64,000 nt of DNA from Paenarthrobacter nitroguajacolicus (GTDB taxonomy: Bacteria > Actinomycetota > Actinomycetes > Actinomycetales > Micrococcaceae): the NCBI RefSeq assembly GCF_007786235.1, contig NZ_VNFK01000001.1:186001-250000 (forward strand), given 5' to 3'. Shown piece by piece: positions 26,828 through 36,038 of this stretch. Below the pieces are notes generated by a model. That model made no database searches, was not told where the DNA came from, and saw only the letters and a program-made list of their open reading frames with translations. Numbering within the stretch: position 1 is the first letter of the stretch; each line of letters starts with the position of its first letter. The position numbers and the translations under genes are program-made.

Positions 26828-29431
26828 TTAGCGGGGCGGAAGTGAATTCCCCACCAGCAGGAAAAGACCGTTGCGAGACGTTGCGCCGGTCTTTCGAAGC
26901 GCGTTGGAAATATGGTTCTCAACCGTTCTGGTGCTAATGCCCAAATACTCCGCGATCTCAACATTGCTGCGATGCCCGGCCATCACGGCCACCTCTGTTT
27001 CTCTATCCGTGAGTGGCGTAGTTCTGAACGAGTTGAAGGAGAGCTGCTCGTTTGCGGAAGGGAATCTGTCAGCGAACATCGCCGATGCTTGTGCCATGGC
27101 ATCTGCGGCGGCGGCATCGCCCTCGATGACGTGGCGTTTGAGGGCACCCCTGAGCAGCATGCCCACCTGGTAGGTGTCCGGACCGGGCTCATAGTGCTTC
27201 AAGAGCAAGCCAAGCAGCTTACGGTCACCTTCCACTACGGCGTTGGCGATGCCAATCAGCTGGTCGTGAACCGTGACTCCGCTGTCCCGCAGAATCTTTT
27301 GCAGAAGGTCCAGGACCGTACGGCTCGGGCAAATGCACGTACAGAGGAGGGCAGTCATCATTGCCTCAAGGACGTACCCGGTCTTCAGTTGCCGCCTGAT
27401 GAGATTCGTGGCCTTGCGGTCGAACGTAGAAGGTTGGGCGCTGTTGTGGGCGACGAGTTCGTAGGCTCCCTTCCCGATGCCTGGCAATGGCCCGACGTCA
27501 GGTACTTCCGTCCGCGCTTGGGCTGCTATGGACAACGCCGGCGGAATAACGGCCGCCGCATGCCGAAGCCCAGCGAGCCGCAGCATGGCATCGTAAAGCG
27601 AGTCGACCACGAACCCGGGACGACCCATCGCGAAGACGCTGCTCATGAGGTATTCCACCTCTTCGAAGTGCCCGCGGTAGAGCAATCCGTGTGCTGCAAT
27701 GTAGCTGCTGGTCACCACACCGAACTGGTCGAGGTTCTTCCGGGCTTCGGCGCGCCATTCCAAGGCGAACACCAGAGACTCGTCGATGCGGCCCTCGGCA
27801 AACATTGCGAATCCTCGGATGAACGGGCGCAGGTGCGGGAAGGCATCATCCTCGTCTTCGCCGTCAACGGCTTCGAGCGCCGCGGACGGTCGAAAGCGGT
27901 AGAGCTCAAGCAGGCCCCGCACCAGGCTTCTCATCCCGGATGGCCGCTCATCAGGCGCCCCGAGGCAGGTTTGCGCGTCCGTTGGGACCCGACCGTGGGA
28001 AGCACTCAAGAAGGTGATGGCATCTTCGGCTTCCGTCGAGAGCTGCGGGTTATCGTCCGCGAGCCTTTGAAGAATTTCGACGGCGGCAGCCGGTCCCTGT
28101 CCTGCATTGATCGCAAGCATGGCCTTGGTGATGGTGACAAACAGGAGATCGCTGGGGTCGGCGTCGTAAGTTCTCGTTTCCGAACAGACGCGGCTGGCGC
28201 GCCGAAAGTCTACAGGCGCACCCCAATAGATCCGGAGGAGGGCCGCAGCATTGGCCGCCGATTTGTGAGCTTCCCAACGCTCGAAGCGTATGCGTTCGCG
28301 GTCGGCGCTGTGCTCGTGAAAGTGGCGGGCACTGATGGCGTCGTCGCCGCCCTTCTCCTGCCGCAGCATGGCCAGCACTGAGGAGAGGCGATCTGCAGGG
28401 GTGCTGTTCCTTTGTGGCATCTGCGGAACCGTCTCAAGCAATCCAGCGATCTTGCTGCGGAGTAACTTCCGGTCCCTGAGCTTTTCGTTTTCACGGAAGT
28501 AGTCCGCTATGACTGGTGGCGTGATGACAGCTACTGAGCCTCTGTGGTGGTCGTCCAGAACGGAAAGAAATCCCCGTCGCTCAAGACTCTCCAGTGCGTC
28601 GGAGGGAATCACTTTTTGCAGCACGTCCACCCGGGCTGTGCCGAGGATCGCCATCGTCTGCAGCGCCGTGAAATCTTCGACGTTGAGCTCGGCAAGCAGT
28701 GCCTCGAGGGTGCCTCGCAGGTGCTCGTTCCACAACGTGTTGGTGGCCATGCCCCAGTGGTTGTCCTGCATTACCAGGAGGTTGCTGAGCGAGGCTGTCT
28801 CTGCGATTCGGACTATGAGCCGCGGGTTGCCGGCCGACTTGGTCAGTATGCGGGCCGTCGTGTCCGCATTTGGTGGGGCACCTAGAACTTGGGCGATGAG
28901 GACGTGAACCTGCTCATAGTGCAGCGGATTGAGTTGCAGATGGGCTTCACGTCCGTTGTTGAGGACGGCAAGCTGACCTCTTGAGAATGCCCATGTTTCG
29001 GGGGCCGTGGCCACCATTGGACAATCGGACCTCCGCCTCACGGTCTCCAGGACAGCCAGCGACTCATTGTCGACGAGGTGGAGGTCGTCAACTACCAGCA
29101 AGTGTTTCCCGGACATGGCCAGCTGGCTCGAGAATACGTCCGCGATGTCGAAGACGCCGCTGCGACCAGGCCGCATATCCAACCCGAGGCCTTTGATGGC
29201 CGAGTACGGGATGGTGCGGTGCGTACGGAGGCCGCTGATGAAGTGCACGGCAACACCGGTCTTCTCAAGACTGGCCATGACGGCGCGGACAACGGACGAC
29301 TTACCGCTCCCCGGCGCACCGACCACACGTACTCCGATGCCCCCTGCAACGAAGTCGAGGATTCGCTGAACCTCTGAATCGAACACTCGACCCAACCTTC
29401 TGTTTCTCTGGATGCCCGACATGCGGCTCAC
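26828..29431 (-). CDS. LuxR-family LAL-type ATP-binding transcriptional regulator
   Basis: 867 aa large ATP-binding LuxR (MalT-like STAND) regulator. N-terminal NTPase: Walker A GAPGSGKSS (38-46) and Walker B LLVVDDLH (111-118). A long helical middle region follows (about 300-780, TPR-like sensor). The C-terminal LuxR HTH is LTDRETEVAVMAGHRSNVEI, then AEYLGISTRTVENHISNALR. Such proteins oligomerise on ATP and inducer binding and then bind repeated DNA sites. ATG 29431. Just upstream lie five CACCTAG-type sites with two-turn spacing (cluster C), so autoregulation is likely. It may also control clusters B and D. Confidence 0.93.
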   Translation of the reverse strand: MSRMSGIQRNRRLGRVFDSEVQRILDFVAGGIGVRVVGAPGSGKSSVVRAVMASLEKTGVAVHFISGLRTHRTIPYSAIKGLGLDMRPGRSGVFDIADVFSSQLAMSGKHLLVVDDLHLVDNESLAVLETVRRRSDCPMVATAPETWAFSRGQLAVLNNGREAHLQLNPLHYEQVHVLIAQVLGAPPNADTTARILTKSAGNPRLIVRIAETASLSNLLVMQDNHWGMATNTLWNEHLRGTLEALLAELNVEDFTALQTMAILGTARVDVLQKVIPSDALESLERRGFLSVLDDHHRGSVAVITPPVIADYFRENEKLRDRKLLRSKIAGLLETVPQMPQRNSTPADRLSSVLAMLRQEKGGDDAISARHFHEHSADRERIRFERWEAHKSAANAAALLRIYWGAPVDFRRASRVCSETRTYDADPSDLLFVTITKAMLAINAGQGPAAAVEILQRLADDNPQLSTEAEDAITFLSASHGRVPTDAQTCLGAPDERPSGMRSLVRGLLELYRFRPSAALEAVDGEDEDDAFPHLRPFIRGFAMFAEGRIDESLVFALEWRAEARKNLDQFGVVTSSYIAAHGLLYRGHFEEVEYLMSSVFAMGRPGFVVDSLYDAMLRLAGLRHAAAVIPPALSIAAQARTEVPDVGPLPGIGKGAYELVAHNSAQPSTFDRKATNLIRRQLKTGYVLEAMMTALLCTCICPSRTVLDLLQKILRDSGVTVHDQLIGIANAVVEGDRKLLGLLLKHYEPGPDTYQVGMLLRGALKRHVIEGDAAAADAMAQASAMFADRFPSANEQLSFNSFRTTPLTDRETEVAVMAGHRSNVEIAEYLGISTRTVENHISNALRKTGATSRNGLFLLVGNSLPPR

Positions 29432-29458
29432 TTCGCAGGCTAGTTCGAGAAATTGGGA

Positions 29459-29584
29459 CTAGGTGGAAAAACTGCCTTGCACAGACGTTTTTTGGGCCTT
29501 CTAGGTGGTGATTTTGGCAAAAGTAGGTGATGGCGATCGTCGTCTAGGTGGTGGAGGGCTTGTTCTTCGTCGTTTGGATAGGTG
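29459..29584 (-). promoter_or_regulatory. CACCTAG motif cluster C upstream of the LuxR gene
   Basis: Written on the plus strand: CTAGGTG 29459, CTAGGTG 29501, GTAGGTG 29523, CTAGGTG 29544 and ATAGGTG 29578. Spacings are 42, 22, 21 and 34 bp. In the direction of luxR (minus) the motif reads CACCTAG, the same relative orientation as the other clusters. The nearest site is 28 bp from the luxR start codon. Most copies extend to CTAGGTGGTG. Confidence 0.65.
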
Positions 29585-29650
29585 CTCGAGTTGTTCATCA
29601 GGACCCCTGCCGTGGTGGTTGCTTGCTCTTCACGCTAGGGGCCACGGGAA

Positions 29651-29674
29651 GCGAATTACACTGGTGTAATTCGC
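29651..29674. promoter_or_regulatory. 24-bp perfect palindrome, operator-like
   Basis: GCGAATTACAC-TG-GTGTAATTCGC, 11-bp arms around a 2-bp centre, AT-rich. It is located between cspA (minus, ends 29789) and the luxR promoter region. The shape suits a TetR- or GntR-type dimer. The controlled gene is not evident; luxR is nearest downstream on the minus strand. Confidence 0.5.
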
Positions 29675-29737
29675 TATGTGGATATGTGTTCTATGACTTC
29701 ACGCCGCCATAGAACCTATCTTCGATGTCAGGGCAGA

Positions 29738-29775
29738 CAAAAAACAGGGCCGGTCAATGACCGGCCCTGCTTCTT
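29738..29775 (-). terminator. Intrinsic terminator of the cold-shock gene
   Basis: Read on the minus strand: GCAGGGCCGGTCATTGACCGGCCC-type stem followed by TGTTTTTTGTC. It begins 13 bp after the cspA stop. Textbook stem plus U-run. Confidence 0.88.
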
Positions 29776-29788
29776 AGTTATCCGAAGA

Positions 29789-29992
29789 CTAGATAGCCTG
29801 GATGTTTACTGCCTGGGGACCCTTGGGGCCCTGCTCGACGTCGAAGGAAACCTTCTGGTTCTCTTCGAGGGAGCGGTAGCCCGAGGAGTTGATCGCAGAG
29901 TAGTGAGCGAAAACGTCCTGGCTGCCATCTTCAGGAGAGATGAAGCCGAAGCCCTTTTCGGAGTTGAACCATTTCACGGTACCTGTAGCCAT
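29789..29992 (-). CDS. Cold-shock protein, CspA family
   Basis: 67 aa single-domain RNA/ssDNA-binding OB-fold protein. RNP1 KGFGFIS and RNP2 VFAHYSAI are intact. Begins [20 protein letters not shown]. Functions as RNA chaperone. The stretch 29993-30130 upstream has no ORF and probably includes the long leader usual for csp mRNAs. Monocistronic, with its own terminator. Confidence 0.96.
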   Translation of the reverse strand: MATGTVKWFNSEKGFGFISPEDGSQDVFAHYSAINSSGYRSLEENQKVSFDVEQGPKGPQAVNIQAI

Positions 29993-30249
29993 TTTTTCAG
30001 TCCTTACTGAAGGTGGAGATTGTCCCGACTTTCGGGTCTCCGGTGTGGGGTGTTCTCCACCGTTACTTCAGAAGGTCACGATCCAGAGGGACCGTGGGGA
30101 CTGCCTGAACTACCAAATGCCAAACACAACAACACCGTCAAGTCTACAGAGTTCTGAGCAGATAGCTAGTGCAGGGAAACATTTATCCATCCGGTGCCTA
30201 AATCCAGCGTGAAGACCGGGCTCTCGGAGCACGCGGAATGTGCCGACCG

Positions 30250-30783
30250 TCAGCCGGCCAGTTGCTCCAGTCTCCCGCTTGAGCCTCTGCTCCATTCCCT
30301 GCCGTCGCTGTCGTTGAAGCGGACTGATGGCATGTAGTCCGTGTTCCCTGGGATCGGTTCCAGCACCCGCTGTGGTTCGACGTGAACGGGCCAGTGCTTT
30401 CGTTCACTAAAGAAATATCGGCCTGGGGGAAGGATCTTGGCAGCCGCTCGAATCTCGGGGATCAGAGTTCCGTTGCCACTCTTGCCTTCCGGCCTTCGGA
30501 GCTCCACCGAAAAGACGGGAGCGTCGCTTGAATTCAGCAGTTCAATCCCCCATTGGAAGGTTCCGTCCACCTCACCCCTGACTGGCCAGAACGCCAGCTG
30601 CGATGCCTGTCGGCGCTCCTCCAACGCGACAGCACGCTCGTCGCGATCACCTTCCAACTGCAACATCCGTTGAGCATCCTGCACCGCTTGGCCTGAGTGC
30701 CGCGTTGCTCTCACCACAAAGATCAGGGTCACGCATGCAGCGACTGCCCCAATGAGCTCTCCTAGATCGGCCCAGAAATCCAT
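30250..30783 (-). CDS. Hypothetical membrane-anchored protein
   Basis: 177 aa from ATG 30783 (AAAGGTT upstream); the frame is open further, to 30873. One N-terminal membrane helix (DLGELIGAVAACVTLIFVVR), then a charged coiled-coil-like stretch (LQLEGDRDERAVALEERRQA). A soluble beta-rich domain with FFSERKHWPVHVEP and PSVRFNDSDGREWSR completes it. The layout, a TM helix plus coil plus beta sandwich, recurs in small proteins of unknown role. No family named. Confidence 0.65.
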   Translation of the reverse strand: MDFWADLGELIGAVAACVTLIFVVRATRHSGQAVQDAQRMLQLEGDRDERAVALEERRQASQLAFWPVRGEVDGTFQWGIELLNSSDAPVFSVELRRPEGKSGNGTLIPEIRAAAKILPPGRYFFSERKHWPVHVEPQRVLEPIPGNTDYMPSVRFNDSDGREWSRGSSGRLEQLAG

Positions 30784-30936
30784 ACGCAACCTTTCGTCGT
30801 CAATCGGCTGGGCAGGTGCCTGCCCATAGGTGAGTGACGCGAACGACGGCGGCATGACGGGGATGCGCGTCACGAACCTCCCAGACGGCTCACGTATTCA
30901 AACGGAGACACACGTCAGGCGACAAGGAGTGAGGGC

Positions 30937-31281
30937 ATGACTAGGGAGCAGCGGGCCAGCGAGACCACAATCGGTCCTCTACAACTGAAGAGCATCTGGG
31001 AACCTCACGTACTTCGGGATTTTGAGCTCCGGGTCATCATGCAGATGGCCGGCTGCGAAGGCGCCGTAGCACGGCTCCTGGCGGGCGAACCTCTCACTCC
31101 AAACGACAGGGGGCCACTGGAGGTTGCTAACCACATGGCACGGATGAAGGGCTTTCGGCCACTCTTTGTTGCTTTGGGGCGGGAGGTCCGGATTTCAGAT
31201 GGCGGCGAGACGGTCCTGCTTGAATTCTTCGAGTCCGGAGTGTGGAGCGGCCGGAATCCGAAGCAAAGCCGCCGAGCCTGA
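30937..31281 (+). CDS. Hypothetical protein
   Basis: 114 aa soluble protein. ATG 30937 follows AAGGAGTGAGGG, a strong RBS. Contains LLAGEPLTPNDRGPLEVANH and a beta-hairpin-like end (ISDGGETVLLEFFESGVWSG). No known family. The gap 31282-31375 to the next small ORF shows nothing. Confidence 0.55.
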   Translation: MTREQRASETTIGPLQLKSIWEPHVLRDFELRVIMQMAGCEGAVARLLAGEPLTPNDRGPLEVANHMARMKGFRPLFVALGREVRISDGGETVLLEFFESGVWSGRNPKQSRRA

Positions 31282-31375
31282 GGGTGGCCATGGGTACCTC
31301 CAGCAGGCGCTGCCTCCCGAGCGTTGAGGCTCCATCGAAATATGGTTGCTTCAACACCAAGATCAGGAGTGGCTC

Positions 31376-31531
31376 ATGCTAGACGACGCAGCGTTACAAG
31401 CCATCCCTCACCTCGAGGGCCAAGTGTCCATAAATGACTTCCTGCCCCCAAGCCCGGCAATAACTCCCGTGGAAATACGAGAGCCAACAGACCTCGAACT
31501 CGCCGCGTTCTTCGAGGCAGCAGACAGCTGA
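31376..31531 (+). CDS. Small ORF, hypothetical
   Basis: 51 aa, acidic and Pro-rich (INDFLPPSPAITPVEIREPT, DLELAAFFEAADS). ATG 31376 has AGGAG 6 bp upstream, which is the main support. Codon third positions are not strongly GC-biased, so it may not be coding. Confidence 0.4.
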   Translation: MLDDAALQAIPHLEGQVSINDFLPPSPAITPVEIREPTDLELAAFFEAADS

Positions 31532-31572
31532 ACCCATCCCCCACAGGCGCCCTCAGGCGTAAACTCCACCTC

Positions 31573-32817
31573 ATGGGACCGACCCCGCATACGGTCATCA
31601 TCGGCGCAGGCCAAGCCGGCCTCACGACGAGTTATTGGCTCACGCAGTTCGGCGTGGAGCATCAGCTCCTGGAGCGGCGCGACACTTTGGGTGGCGCTTT
31701 TCAGGATCGTTGGGACGGCTTCTACATGAATACGCCCAACCTTTCGCTGGACCTTCCGGGGATGCCCTTCGACGACAGCGACCGTGACGCCTTCATCTCC
31801 CGCGACGCCGCGGTGAACCTTTTCAGGCGATACGCGGAACTGGTTGCGGCGCCGGTCCACACGGGCGTTGACGTGACCCGGTTGTCCGCTTCTCCGGAGG
31901 GCGGGTTCCTGATCGATTCCTCCCAGGGGAGCCTGCGAGCCCGGAACGTGGTCCTGGCGACGGGCGCCTATCAGGTGCCCAAGGTTCCTGCCCCGGCCGC
32001 CAAGCTCCCCGCCGGCGTGACCCAGCTGCACACCCACGATTACCGCAATCCGGAGCAGCTGCCCGATGGCGCCGTATTGATCGTAGGGACCGGCCAGTCG
32101 GGCGGGCAGGTCGCCGAGGAGCTGCACGACGCCGGCCGCGACGTCCACCTCGCCATCTCCATCGTTCCCGAAGCTCCACGCCGATACCGCGGCCAGGACC
32201 TCATCTACTGGATGCTCGAAACCGGCAAACACGGACCCGACTACGGCGTCAATGCCCTCACCCGTGAGGCACTGCCCTCCCCCGCGTTGCGGTTTGCGCC
32301 CAATCCCCTGCTCTCGGGCACCGACGGCGGCCACAGTATCCACCTCCGCGAACTCGGCCGACGCGGCATACACCTGCACGGTCACCTTGAATCAGTCGAC
32401 GACGGCGTCATCACCTTCAGTGACGACCTCCCCGACCGCCTCGCCGCCGTCGAGTCCGCTTTTGGACAACGGTCACGCAAGGCGATTGACGCCTACATCG
32501 CGGCAGCGGGGATCGATGCTCCGGAGCAGGCGGCTGCGGAGGCGGATGACTGGCCGCCTGCGGAGCCTGCACGGGTGAGCATTGCGGAGGCGGGCATCAC
32601 TTCAGTTCTGTGGGCGTCCGGCTACAAGCTCGACTTCGGGTTCGTGGACCTGCCGCTGGTGGATGAATGGGGCTACCCGAAGCACGCGCGGGGAGTTACG
32701 GAGATTCCCGGTCTGTTCGTGGTGGGGCTGCCGTGGCTGACCCGGCACTACTCCTCCATTGTTGGAGGCGTGGGGCTGGACGCGGAGTATGTGGCAGGGC
32801 GGGTTGCTGGGGGCTGA
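31573..32817 (+). CDS. NAD(P)/FAD-dependent monooxygenase, CzcO/FMO-like
   Basis: 414 aa. FAD-binding Rossmann motif IIGAGQAGLTTSYWL (8-22), the ERRDTLGGAFQDRWDGFYMN segment typical of flavin monooxygenases, an ATG-like ATGAYQVPKVP site (about 134-144) and a second GxGxxG (LIVGTGQSGGQVAEEL, about 168) for NADPH. C-terminal LWASGYKLDFGFVDLPLVDE closes the fold. CzcO-like proteins carry a misleading cation-resistance name; most are predicted monooxygenases or reductases. ATG 31573; converges with the DHFR-like gene (5 bp between stops). Confidence 0.87.
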   Translation: MGPTPHTVIIGAGQAGLTTSYWLTQFGVEHQLLERRDTLGGAFQDRWDGFYMNTPNLSLDLPGMPFDDSDRDAFISRDAAVNLFRRYAELVAAPVHTGVDVTRLSASPEGGFLIDSSQGSLRARNVVLATGAYQVPKVPAPAAKLPAGVTQLHTHDYRNPEQLPDGAVLIVGTGQSGGQVAEELHDAGRDVHLAISIVPEAPRRYRGQDLIYWMLETGKHGPDYGVNALTREALPSPALRFAPNPLLSGTDGGHSIHLRELGRRGIHLHGHLESVDDGVITFSDDLPDRLAAVESAFGQRSRKAIDAYIAAAGIDAPEQAAAEADDWPPAEPARVSIAEAGITSVLWASGYKLDFGFVDLPLVDEWGYPKHARGVTEIPGLFVVGLPWLTRHYSSIVGGVGLDAEYVAGRVAGG

Positions 32818-32822
32818 AAGCC

Positions 32823-33452
32823 TTACTGGTTTTCCGCCTGATCGATCTCCACCATTTTCCCCACGCCGGGAGTTCCCTCTACCAAGGCGTAGCGTTGCAT
32901 CACGGCACCCTTCGGTGAAGCAACTACGGGCTCGACGAGCCTGAGGTTCGTCGGCACCACCCCATCGGCAAACACCCTCTTCCCGTGACCCAGAAGGATC
33001 GGATAAACCCATAGATTCAGCTGATCAAACATGCGCTCAGCGAAAAGAGTCTGGACGAAATCGAGGCTGCCGATGACGTGGACGTTCTGGTGCTTCTCGC
33101 GGAGCTCCCGCAATTCAGCCTCTGTGTCCGGGCCTAGGAGTGTGGATCCTTCCCACTCAAGCTCCGGCGACTGACGCGAGGCCACGTACTTCGGAATCCG
33201 GTTGAACAGCTCCGCGATTTTGCCATTCTGGTGCGGCCAGTACGAGGCGAAAATGTCATAGGTCCGCCGGCCCAATAGCAGTGCGTCCATCCCAGCCATA
33301 CCGGAATCGATCTGCTCGCCGACAACCTCGTCGATCAGCGGCGCCTGCCAGCCGCCGAACGCAAAGTCGTTGGCAGTGTCCTCTTCCGGCCCGCCCGGTG
33401 CCTGCGCGACCCCATCGAGGGTGGTGAACAGGTCAATGTGGATCAGTCCCAT
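32823..33452 (-). CDS. Dihydrofolate reductase-family (RibD C-terminal-like) protein
   Basis: 209 aa NADPH-dependent reductase fold. N-terminal LIHIDLFTTLDGVAQAPGGP, the LLGRRTYDIFASYWP helix-loop, SRQSPELEWEGSTLL and a nucleotide-binding NVHVIGSLDFVQTLFAERMF segment. C-terminal DQLNLWVYPILLGHGKRVFA is strongly typical of the RibD C-terminal/DHFR-like family. Substrate unknown. ATG 33452. The 167 bp between this start and 33620 hold no gene. Confidence 0.88.
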   Translation of the reverse strand: MGLIHIDLFTTLDGVAQAPGGPEEDTANDFAFGGWQAPLIDEVVGEQIDSGMAGMDALLLGRRTYDIFASYWPHQNGKIAELFNRIPKYVASRQSPELEWEGSTLLGPDTEAELRELREKHQNVHVIGSLDFVQTLFAERMFDQLNLWVYPILLGHGKRVFADGVVPTNLRLVEPVVASPKGAVMQRYALVEGTPGVGKMVEIDQAENQ

Positions 33453-33619
33453 GTCGGGTTCCTTCCCTGCTGCCTGTCGTCACCCCGGCGACAGGATCAA
33501 GTCGAGAGTTCCACAGGAGGGACTGTCAGGCAATGGTCACCGGAAAGATACGACGACGCCGACAGCATCTTGCGCTGGCACCGGCCCACCGTCTTGGCCT
33601 AGGTAGATGAGACGACAGG

Positions 33620-33845
33620 CTAAGCCGAGTCCCGCATCTTCTCGGCGCCGTGGCGCCGCTCAAGAATCACCCAAGCCACCGTCGTCGGGGCACCAACAAG
33701 CACCAGGAGCGTCATGCTCCAGAACCCGTCGATCACTTTGGCGAACTGCCCCGTCGATTTTTTTGGTGAACTGCAGAGTCAAAACAGCTAACAGCAGGAC
33801 TGTGGCTGCATTGTTCAAAATGCGGAGCTTTCGTGCCGTAGTCAT
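33620..33845 (-). pseudogene. Small membrane protein gene with frameshift in an A7 run
   Basis: ATG 33845 starts MTTARKLRILNNAATVLLLA, one membrane helix, up to LQFTKK. At the A7 run (33769-33775, T7 on the plus strand) the frame then turns polar (IDGAVRQSDRRVLEHD). Removing one A gives KSTGQFAKVIDGFWSMTLLV, then LVGAPTTVAWVILERRHGAE, and a stop at 33620, which is a convincing second membrane helix and tail. The intact product would be about 74 aa. A7 is a classic slippage site, so sequence error, true mutation and programmed slippage are all possible. Confidence 0.6.
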
Positions 33846-33912
33846 TTTCGGAATCGTCCCCCTACGATGTCGTGCAAGAAGCCTAACGTGATCCGCGGAA
33901 AGCAACGACTTT

Positions 33913-35304
33913 CTAGGCTTCTTTCAGGTCCAGCTGAGGTGCCGGTCGGCGGAACCCGCGGGTCATGTACGCGAGCCAGACCAAACCAACCGCAGCCCAT
34001 GCCAGACCGAAGCCGATGGACAACCCGCTCAAACTCGTCCACAACCAGACCGTCAGCGCGAACCCAATAGCGGGCAGCACCAGGTTGTGAACGACTCCCC
34101 TGGCTCCGCGGGCCTTCTCATCAATGAAGTAGTGCTTGATCACGGCGAGGTTTACCACGGAGAACGCAACCAGGGCGCCGAAGCTGATGAGCGATGAGAT
34201 GGTCAGAAGGTCCAAAACGAAGGCCAGAAGCGAAACAGCTGAGGTCAAAAGGATCGGCAGCACGGGCGTGCCAAAACGGGCGTGCAGCTTGCCGAGGGCA
34301 GCTGGGAAGACGCCGCTGCGACCCATGGAGTGGATGATGCGCGAGACCGATGCTTGGGACGTCAGGGCCGACCCGAGGCTGCCTGCGATGTAGGCAGCAG
34401 TGAAGAAGGCGACCAACAGGTTCCCACCGGCTGCGCCAATCACTTCGATCGCGGCAGCGTCGACGTCGTTAAACGTGCTGACCGGGAGAACCAGATGGCT
34501 GATGTACGCCAGTCCTAGGAAGATCACGCCGGCCAGGACGGTGGTGATCATAATGCCTCGAGGCAGGTTTCGCTTGGGGTCCTTCGTCTCTTCGGCGAAC
34601 GTGGACACGGCGTCGAACCCCAGGTAGGACAGGCAGAGGATGGCGGAGCCTGCGAAGATCGGCGAGAGGCCGTCGGCGCCATCGACGCCGGTGAAAGGCG
34701 CCCACACGTTGACGGTGCCCGCGCCGGTGATGGACGAGAGTCCCAGGGCGACGAACAGCACTATGAACAGCCCCTGCAGTCCCACGACAACGAAGTTTGC
34801 CTTGGCGATCGCCGTGATGCCGAGAATGTTCAGCACCGTCACCGCCGCGATGGAGACGATCATGAATACCCAGGCGGGGATGGCAGGGAACGCAGCTTCC
34901 ATATAGATGCCGATGAGCAGGTAGTTGATCATAGGGAGCAACAGATAGTCGAGGAGTAGCGACCAGCCGGCCATGAAGCCCAGTCCGGCTCCGAAGGATC
35001 GGGTTGCGTATGTGTACGCGGATCCCCCGAACGGGAATGCTTGCGACATCCGGCCATAAGAGCGGGCGGTGAACAGCATGACTACCAAGGTCACGGCGTA
35101 GGCGGCGGAAAGGCGGCCGCCGGTCAGCTCGACGACGATGCCGTAGGTGCTGAAGATGGTCAGCGGGACCATGTAGACCAAGCCCAGCAGGACCAGCGAT
35201 GGAACGCCAAGGACGCGGCGCCAGCCTTGGGCGGTTGGTTGGTCGGATGTCGGCCCCACAGGCTTCTCGCCTGCTGGTGTGTCTGTGTTGGATGTCGGGG
35301 TCAT
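33913..35304 (-). CDS. APC-superfamily amino acid/polyamine permease
   Basis: 463 aa, about 12 membrane segments. ATG 35304 after GAGGACC; the open frame back to 35472 lacks signal and RBS. Hydrophilic N-terminus, then VPLTIFSTYGIVVELTGGRL, FPFGGSAYTYATRSFGAGLG and LSYLGFDAVSTFAEETKDPK, which matches the PuuP/PlaP-like (putrescine importer) branch of APC permeases. No catabolic genes are adjacent, so the substrate is not deducible. Confidence 0.87.
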   Translation of the reverse strand: MTPTSNTDTPAGEKPVGPTSDQPTAQGWRRVLGVPSLVLLGLVYMVPLTIFSTYGIVVELTGGRLSAAYAVTLVVMLFTARSYGRMSQAFPFGGSAYTYATRSFGAGLGFMAGWSLLLDYLLLPMINYLLIGIYMEAAFPAIPAWVFMIVSIAAVTVLNILGITAIAKANFVVVGLQGLFIVLFVALGLSSITGAGTVNVWAPFTGVDGADGLSPIFAGSAILCLSYLGFDAVSTFAEETKDPKRNLPRGIMITTVLAGVIFLGLAYISHLVLPVSTFNDVDAAAIEVIGAAGGNLLVAFFTAAYIAGSLGSALTSQASVSRIIHSMGRSGVFPAALGKLHARFGTPVLPILLTSAVSLLAFVLDLLTISSLISFGALVAFSVVNLAVIKHYFIDEKARGARGVVHNLVLPAIGFALTVWLWTSLSGLSIGFGLAWAAVGLVWLAYMTRGFRRPAPQLDLKEA

Positions 35305-36038
35305 TTGGGGTCCTCGGTCGTGATGCTGATGTGCTTTGAAGCTGCGGCGCTGCAGAACTTCGTAGCTGCGACTGGATCTACAGGGTGGCCGAGATCCTGA
35401 AGTGCTGGGGGTGGCTGGCGAGATCTGGATGGAGGGCGCAGGCCATGTGAACGCAAAATGAATAGCGTTCATTTATTGTGACGGGTGAGCCGGGTCACAG
35501 TCAATATGTGACGCTGCATCTGGGTGCCGCAGCCGCAACGAAATGCACAGAACCACCGAGATGGCCCAGACGTCGTCATCAATGCTCCCCTCGTAAGGTG
35601 CTGGTCTTCCCTAATCCGCGGGCCGGTGCCGTCAAGCTCAGAGGATTTCTGGTGCAGGCACAGATTCACGACTTGAGTTCGCCAACAACTCCTATTGGAA
35701 AATGGCACCATCACAGCCCCCTGCAGGGCGCGACGTCCTCAGTGGACCGCTGCAGCGGGCAGCGTAACGTTGGCCCACCGTTCAGCGACGTTCGCGAAAG
35801 CCGTCCTTGGCATACGCATCACGACGACCCACGCGCAGTCATGTCAGACATTTATGCTTGGATCTCATCGCGTCTTTGGATGAGTAGTGGGCCCACCCTC
35901 ACGGACGTTGGGAGCAAGCGCGCTGTCATACCCTCATGCAACAGTGAGTCCAAGGGCACTCGGAAGCTTCGGCGCGGCAGTTGGCCTAAGGGAAGAATGT
36001 AAGACAGAATGTCGGGTAAATGACCCAGTTAGGACTCC
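35305..36038. other. 734-bp gap at the left edge of the defence island
   Basis: No convincing gene. A plus-strand open frame (35478-36002) has no RBS and an R/P/H/S-rich, domain-free translation. No tRNA, integrase, transposase or terminal repeat was seen here. GC falls toward the right end, where the lower-GC methyltransferase gene begins. Possibly degenerate sequence left by island acquisition. Confidence 0.5.

Noticed and set aside
26912..28381. 489-codon plus-strand frame
   Set aside because: Shadow of the LuxR regulator, with no domain.
35478..36002. 174-codon plus-strand frame
   Set aside because: No RBS; translation is R/P/H/S-rich without domain; weak codon bias.
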